From Rhodoplanes sp. (GTDB lineage Bacteria > Pseudomonadota > Alphaproteobacteria > Rhizobiales > Xanthobacteraceae): a stretch of DNA of 64,000 nucleotides. Position numbers and translations under genes: made by a program. The notes below the pieces were generated by a model. That model did no database searches, was not told the origin of the DNA, and worked only from the letters and a program-made list of their open reading frames with translations. This document shows positions 61,202 through 64,000 of this stretch, piece by piece; the stretch's first letter is position 1, and the number at the start of each line of letters is the position of its first letter. The DNA lies in the NCBI RefSeq assembly GCF_013377085.1, contig NZ_JACAAX010000031.1, positions 1 through 64,000 on the forward strand, read 5' to 3'.

Positions 61202-62065
61202 TTATTGGTCCGGGCTCGGCCGGGCTCGGCCACGCCAGCTCCGCTCGACGAGCGACAGCGCGGCCTCCCGGGTCTTCGGCAGCGGATCGGTTGCGCCGAG
61301 GTGCCCGGCCTCCCGTGCGGCGAGGCCGATCGTCAGGAGAAGCGGCGGTTCCAACCGGGCCGCTGCCATGGCCGAGGGGTCGCCGAGAACGTCCTCGGCG
61401 CAGCCCTGACGAAGCACCTTGCCGTCCGCGAACAGCGCGACGTCGTCGGCGAGCTGCCAGGCGAGGTCCACGTCGTGGGTCGCGAACACCAGTGTCGCGC
61501 CGGCGGCGTGCAGCTCCTGCAACGCCGCCAGGAGGCCGTCGATTCCATTTCGGTCGAGTCCCGACGTCGGCTCGTCGAGCAGCAGCACGTCCGGCCGCAT
61601 GGCGACGGCCCCCGCGATCGCCACGCGTTTCTTCTGGCCGAACGAGAGCATGTGGGTCGGACGTTCCGCGAGATCGGAAATCCGCAACACCTGCAACGCG
61701 TCGGTAACGCGGCGGCGCACGTCCTGCTCGTCCAGGCCGAGATTGAGCGGTCCGAAGGACACGTCCTCCGCGACCGATGCAGCGAACAGTTGATCGTCGG
61801 CGTCCTGCAGGACCAGCCCGACACGGCGGCGCCACGCCGATAGATCGGCGCGCGCATATCCGGCTGGCCGTCCGTCGAGCAACACCCGTCCGCGCTGCGG
61901 CCGAAGCGTGCCGTTGAGGTGCAGGAGCAGCGTTGTCTTCCCGGCTCCGTTGGGCCCGAGGACGGCGAGGCGCCGCCCGCGTCTCACGATCAGATCGAGA
62001 TCCGACAGGGCCGGAATTCCGCCCGGATAGGCGTAGGTCAGGGCTTCGGCTTCGAGCAGAGTCAC
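61202..62065 (-). CDS. cbiO: cobalt ECF transporter ATP-binding protein
   Basis: A 287-residue ABC ATPase. VLGPNGAGKTTLLLHL is the Walker A, QDADDQLFAASVAEDVSFGPLNLGL is the Q-loop region characteristic of ECF-type ATPases, SFGQKKRVAIAGAVAMRPDVLLLDEPTSGLD covers the signature and Walker B, and THDVDLAWQL has the switch His. It drives cobalt import with CbiMNQ. The start is GTG, overlapping the cbiQ stop by four bases (GTGA). Confidence 0.94.
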   Translation of the reverse strand: MTLLEAEALTYAYPGGIPALSDLDLIVRRGRRLAVLGPNGAGKTTLLLHLNGTLRPQRGRVLLDGRPAGYARADLSAWRRRVGLVLQDADDQLFAASVAEDVSFGPLNLGLDEQDVRRRVTDALQVLRISDLAERPTHMLSFGQKKRVAIAGAVAMRPDVLLLDEPTSGLDRNGIDGLLAALQELHAAGATLVFATHDVDLAWQLADDVALFADGKVLRQGCAEDVLGDPSAMAAARLEPPLLLTIGLAAREAGHLGATDPLPKTREAALSLVERSWRGRARPSPDQ

Positions 62066-62793
62066 CACGCCCACAGCCCCAGTCCGGCGACACCGGCTTC
62101 GATCGCGAGGACGAGCGTCAGAGCCGGCCAGGACACGGCGGTGCGGCGCGACAGCACTCGCATCTCGCCGTTCCACCCACGGGCCGCGAGACCGACCTCC
62201 AGGCGCCGCGCTCGGTCGAGCGAACGCGGCAGCAGATTGGCGATCAGCGCACCCAGCGCGCGCATCCGCCGCCTGGCACCGTCGTGGCCGAGCCGGGCGG
62301 CCTGGGCCGTGTCCATCGCCAGTGCGGTTCCGGCCAGGAGAAACAAGAAGCGATACATCAGCAGGGCGATCTCGGCGATCTCGCCGGGCAAGCCGAGACG
62401 TCGCGCGCCGGCGACGAGATCGGTCGCAGGTGTCGTGAGCGCCAGGAACAGCAGGGCGGTCAATCCGGCCAGCGAACGCGCTGCCGATCCACCCGCCGCC
62501 GTCATCCCGCCCGGCGCGAGGCCGATTCCGCCGGAATCCACTTGCAGCGCCAGCGACAGGGATCCCACCAGCAAGAATCCCAACGGCGCGGCTGCGCAGC
62601 CGAGCCAGATTCGCGGCGACACCCTCGCACCGAGAAGGGTTGCCGCCGTCATGACGAGGGCGATCACCGGCGCCACAGGAAACGGCGGAAACACCAGGGC
62701 GAGCGCCATCATGCCCAGGGCCAGGACGGATTTCTCGGTCAAGGACCGCGAGCGCCAGCGGTTCAGGTGGGCCGCTCTATCGATGGGAGACAT
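62062..62793 (-). CDS. cbiQ: cobalt ECF transporter transmembrane protein
   Basis: A 243-residue membrane protein with five or six hydrophobic segments. The coupling motif LEVGLAARGWNGEMR (the A-R-G motif of ECF T components) is near residue 205, and LLMYRFLFLLAGTALAMDTAQAARLG is typical of CbiQ. It joins CbiM to the ATPase. Its start overlaps the cbiN end by 17 bases. Confidence 0.93.
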   Translation of the reverse strand: MSPIDRAAHLNRWRSRSLTEKSVLALGMMALALVFPPFPVAPVIALVMTAATLLGARVSPRIWLGCAAAPLGFLLVGSLSLALQVDSGGIGLAPGGMTAAGGSAARSLAGLTALLFLALTTPATDLVAGARRLGLPGEIAEIALLMYRFLFLLAGTALAMDTAQAARLGHDGARRRMRALGALIANLLPRSLDRARRLEVGLAARGWNGEMRVLSRRTAVSWPALTLVLAIEAGVAGLGLWAW

Positions 62794-63076
62794 CGTCGGT
62801 CGCGGATGATCGGCTCCGGCGGCCGATCACATAACCGAGCACGCCGGCGCCGAGCGCCGCCTGCAAGGCGAACAGCAGGCTCTGGATCTCGCCGCTCGGC
62901 GGTGTCCACAGCGGCTTGAACCACGGCTCGAAACCAGGTCGGGCTTCGGTGATCGTGCTCGCCGCTTGATCGTCCGTGCCCTTGAACTCGCCTTCGATGC
63001 CCGGAAGAAGCAGCGGGGCGGCGATGACGGCCGCCGCGATGCCGACCAGCAGCCACGAGGACCGTTTCGAGATCAT
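62777..63076 (-). CDS. cbiN: cobalt transport accessory protein
   Basis: A 99-residue protein with two membrane segments (about residues 9-25 and 65-85) and a periplasmic loop with the CbiN feature [25 protein letters not shown] followed by [16 protein letters not shown]. It helps load cobalt into CbiM. Its ATG overlaps the cbiM stop by four bases. Confidence 0.93.
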   Translation of the reverse strand: MISKRSSWLLVGIAAAVIAAPLLLPGIEGEFKGTDDQAASTITEARPGFEPWFKPLWTPPSGEIQSLLFALQAALGAGVLGYVIGRRSRSSATDDVSHR

Positions 63077-63744
63077 CGCTTGGGCTCCCCGATCAGACCG
63101 CGCACCTCGCCGAGAACATCAGGGCTGGCCCTGAGGGCGTTGATCGTCACCACGGTCAGCAAGCCTTCGGCGATCGCCAAGGGGATTTGGGTCACGGCAA
63201 AGATACCGCCGAACTTGACGACGGCGCCGAGAAAGCCCGAGCTCGAGTCGGGATAGGCGAGCGCCAGCTGCACCGAGGTCGTGGCATAGGTCGACAGATC
63301 GCCGAGCATGGCAGCGCAAAACACGGCGATGCTGGACGCGACGCCGAGCTTCGTCGCCAGACGCCACACCGACCAGCTCACCCACGGCCCGACGACGGCC
63401 ATCGAGAACACGTTGGCGCCGAGCGTCGTCAGGCCGCCATGGGCCAGCAGCAAAGCCTGAAACAGGAGGACGATCGTTCCGAGCACCGCCATCACGGCCG
63501 GTCCGAACAGGATCGCGCCGAGACCCGTCCCTGTCGGATGCGAGCACGAGCCGGTGACGCTCGGCATCTTCAGGGCCGACATGACGAACGTGAAGGCTCC
63601 CGCCGCCGCGAGCATCATCTTTGTCTCGGCCTGCTCCAGCAGGATGCGCCGTAGTCGCACCGCCCCGACGGCCACGAAAGGCGCAGAGACCGCGAACCAG
63701 CCGGCCGCGTGTCCGACCGGCAGATAGCCTTCCATGATGTGCAC
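63073..63744 (-). CDS. cbiM: cobalt ECF transporter substrate-binding membrane protein
   Basis: A 223-residue membrane protein, the S component of the cobalt importer. It starts MHIMEGYLP, where the N-terminal amino group and His2 help bind Co2+. [23 protein letters not shown] carries a further metal-binding His, and [14 protein letters not shown] and [19 protein letters not shown] are typical. The start is GTG, after TGGGAGGGTTGC; starting here keeps the required His2. It is the first gene of cbiMNQO and has a cobalamin riboswitch upstream. Confidence 0.94.
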   Translation of the reverse strand: MHIMEGYLPVGHAAGWFAVSAPFVAVGAVRLRRILLEQAETKMMLAAAGAFTFVMSALKMPSVTGSCSHPTGTGLGAILFGPAVMAVLGTIVLLFQALLLAHGGLTTLGANVFSMAVVGPWVSWSVWRLATKLGVASSIAVFCAAMLGDLSTYATTSVQLALAYPDSSSGFLGAVVKFGGIFAVTQIPLAIAEGLLTVVTINALRASPDVLGEVRGLIGEPKR

Positions 63745-63814
63745 GCAACCCTCCCATCGATTGCGCGTGCGCCCGATCAGGCCCCGGAACACCCCGTCCG
63801 AGAACATCGCGCAC

Positions 63815-64000
63815 GCAACCTCGATGGCAGGTCTCCTGACTCGCGGCTCACCGGCTCCAGCGCCACCTTCCCGGCCTTCGCGCAGTCCCGATCGGAGGGG
63901 GAGACTGCAGCCAGTGATCGAATCCCGCGCCGGAGCCTCACCGCTTACAGTTGCGGGGGCAGTTGCGGCTTGGGCACCCGGAAGCGCCGCACCGCATTCC
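63815..64000 (-). promoter_or_regulatory. cobalamin riboswitch upstream of cbiMNQO (cut by window edge)
   Basis: On the minus strand, the sequence from the edge reads GGAATGCGGTGCGGCGC, then GCCCCCGCAACTGTAAGCGG, ATCACTGG, GGGAAGGTGGCGC and the B12 box AGTCAGGAGACCTGCCATC (complement at 63823-63841). The 5' end lies just outside the window. It precedes cbiM by about 70 bases, so cobalt import should fall when cobalamin is plentiful. Confidence 0.92.

Overview
The window is GC-rich, densely coded DNA of alphaproteobacterial type, most likely Hyphomicrobiales in or near the Xanthobacteraceae/Nitrobacteraceae; a Rhodoplanes-like phototroph is possible because of the high-potential iron-sulfur protein. 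Supporting signs are several Bug-type solute receptors, an aerobic-style cobalamin cluster built around CobN, secreted Gly/Tyr/Pro-rich proteins, and dispersed palindromic repeats of the kind common in this order. Taxonomy is an inference from gene content only.

Layout. (1) 0-10.5 kb: mixed core and accessory genes: a Tat-exported repeat protein cut by the left edge, a ModA-like binding protein, an old yellow enzyme, an EF-hand protein, an SDR that has lost its Tyr/Lys catalytic pair, an MgtC-like protein, an MFS carrier, TreZ and a HiPIP. (2) 10.6-15.9 kb: a minus-strand operon of a D-2-hydroxyacid dehydrogenase, an RraA-like aldolase, an aconitase-family enzyme and a Bug receptor, which looks like a di/tricarboxylate catabolic unit. 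(3) 16-23 kb: tRNA-Thr, modA behind a Mo-box-like palindrome, a PAP2 phosphatase, an MHS-family carrier, secreted proteins and a methyltransferase. (4) 23-27 kb: a small operon of polysaccharide deacetylase, SDR and Bug receptor, opposed by a GntR regulator across a perfect 13-bp inverted repeat. (5) 27-28.3 kb: rlmB and tRNA-Tyr.

(6) 28.3-44 kb, between tRNA-Tyr and tRNA-Gly, has the character of an island. Its main part is a roughly 10-kb minus-strand catabolic run: PdxA-type dehydrogenase, TctC-TctB-TctA transporter, 6PGDH/HIBADH-type dehydrogenase, Zn alcohol dehydrogenase, a split transketolase, and a DXR-like (DRL-type) reductase with a SAF domain. A divergent GntR/FCD regulator shares a 16-bp palindrome with it. 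After this come a two-domain HIBADH-like protein with a divergent TetR regulator, an IS5-type transposase remnant and small unknown genes.

(7) 44-64 kb: a YeiH-type exporter with a 50-residue membrane partner, then cobalamin synthesis and cobalt uptake: cobA, cbiD, cobK, cobJ, cobI, cobH, cobN, cobW, a DUF1636 protein, cobO, cobQ and cbiMNQO. Two minus-strand cobalamin riboswitches, the second cut by the right edge, head the DUF1636-cobW-cobN-cobH-cobI-cobJ operon and the cbiMNQO operon, so B12 should repress both corrin-ring synthesis and cobalt import. Two palindromic repeats are read through as C-terminal tails of CobN and of the DUF1636 protein.
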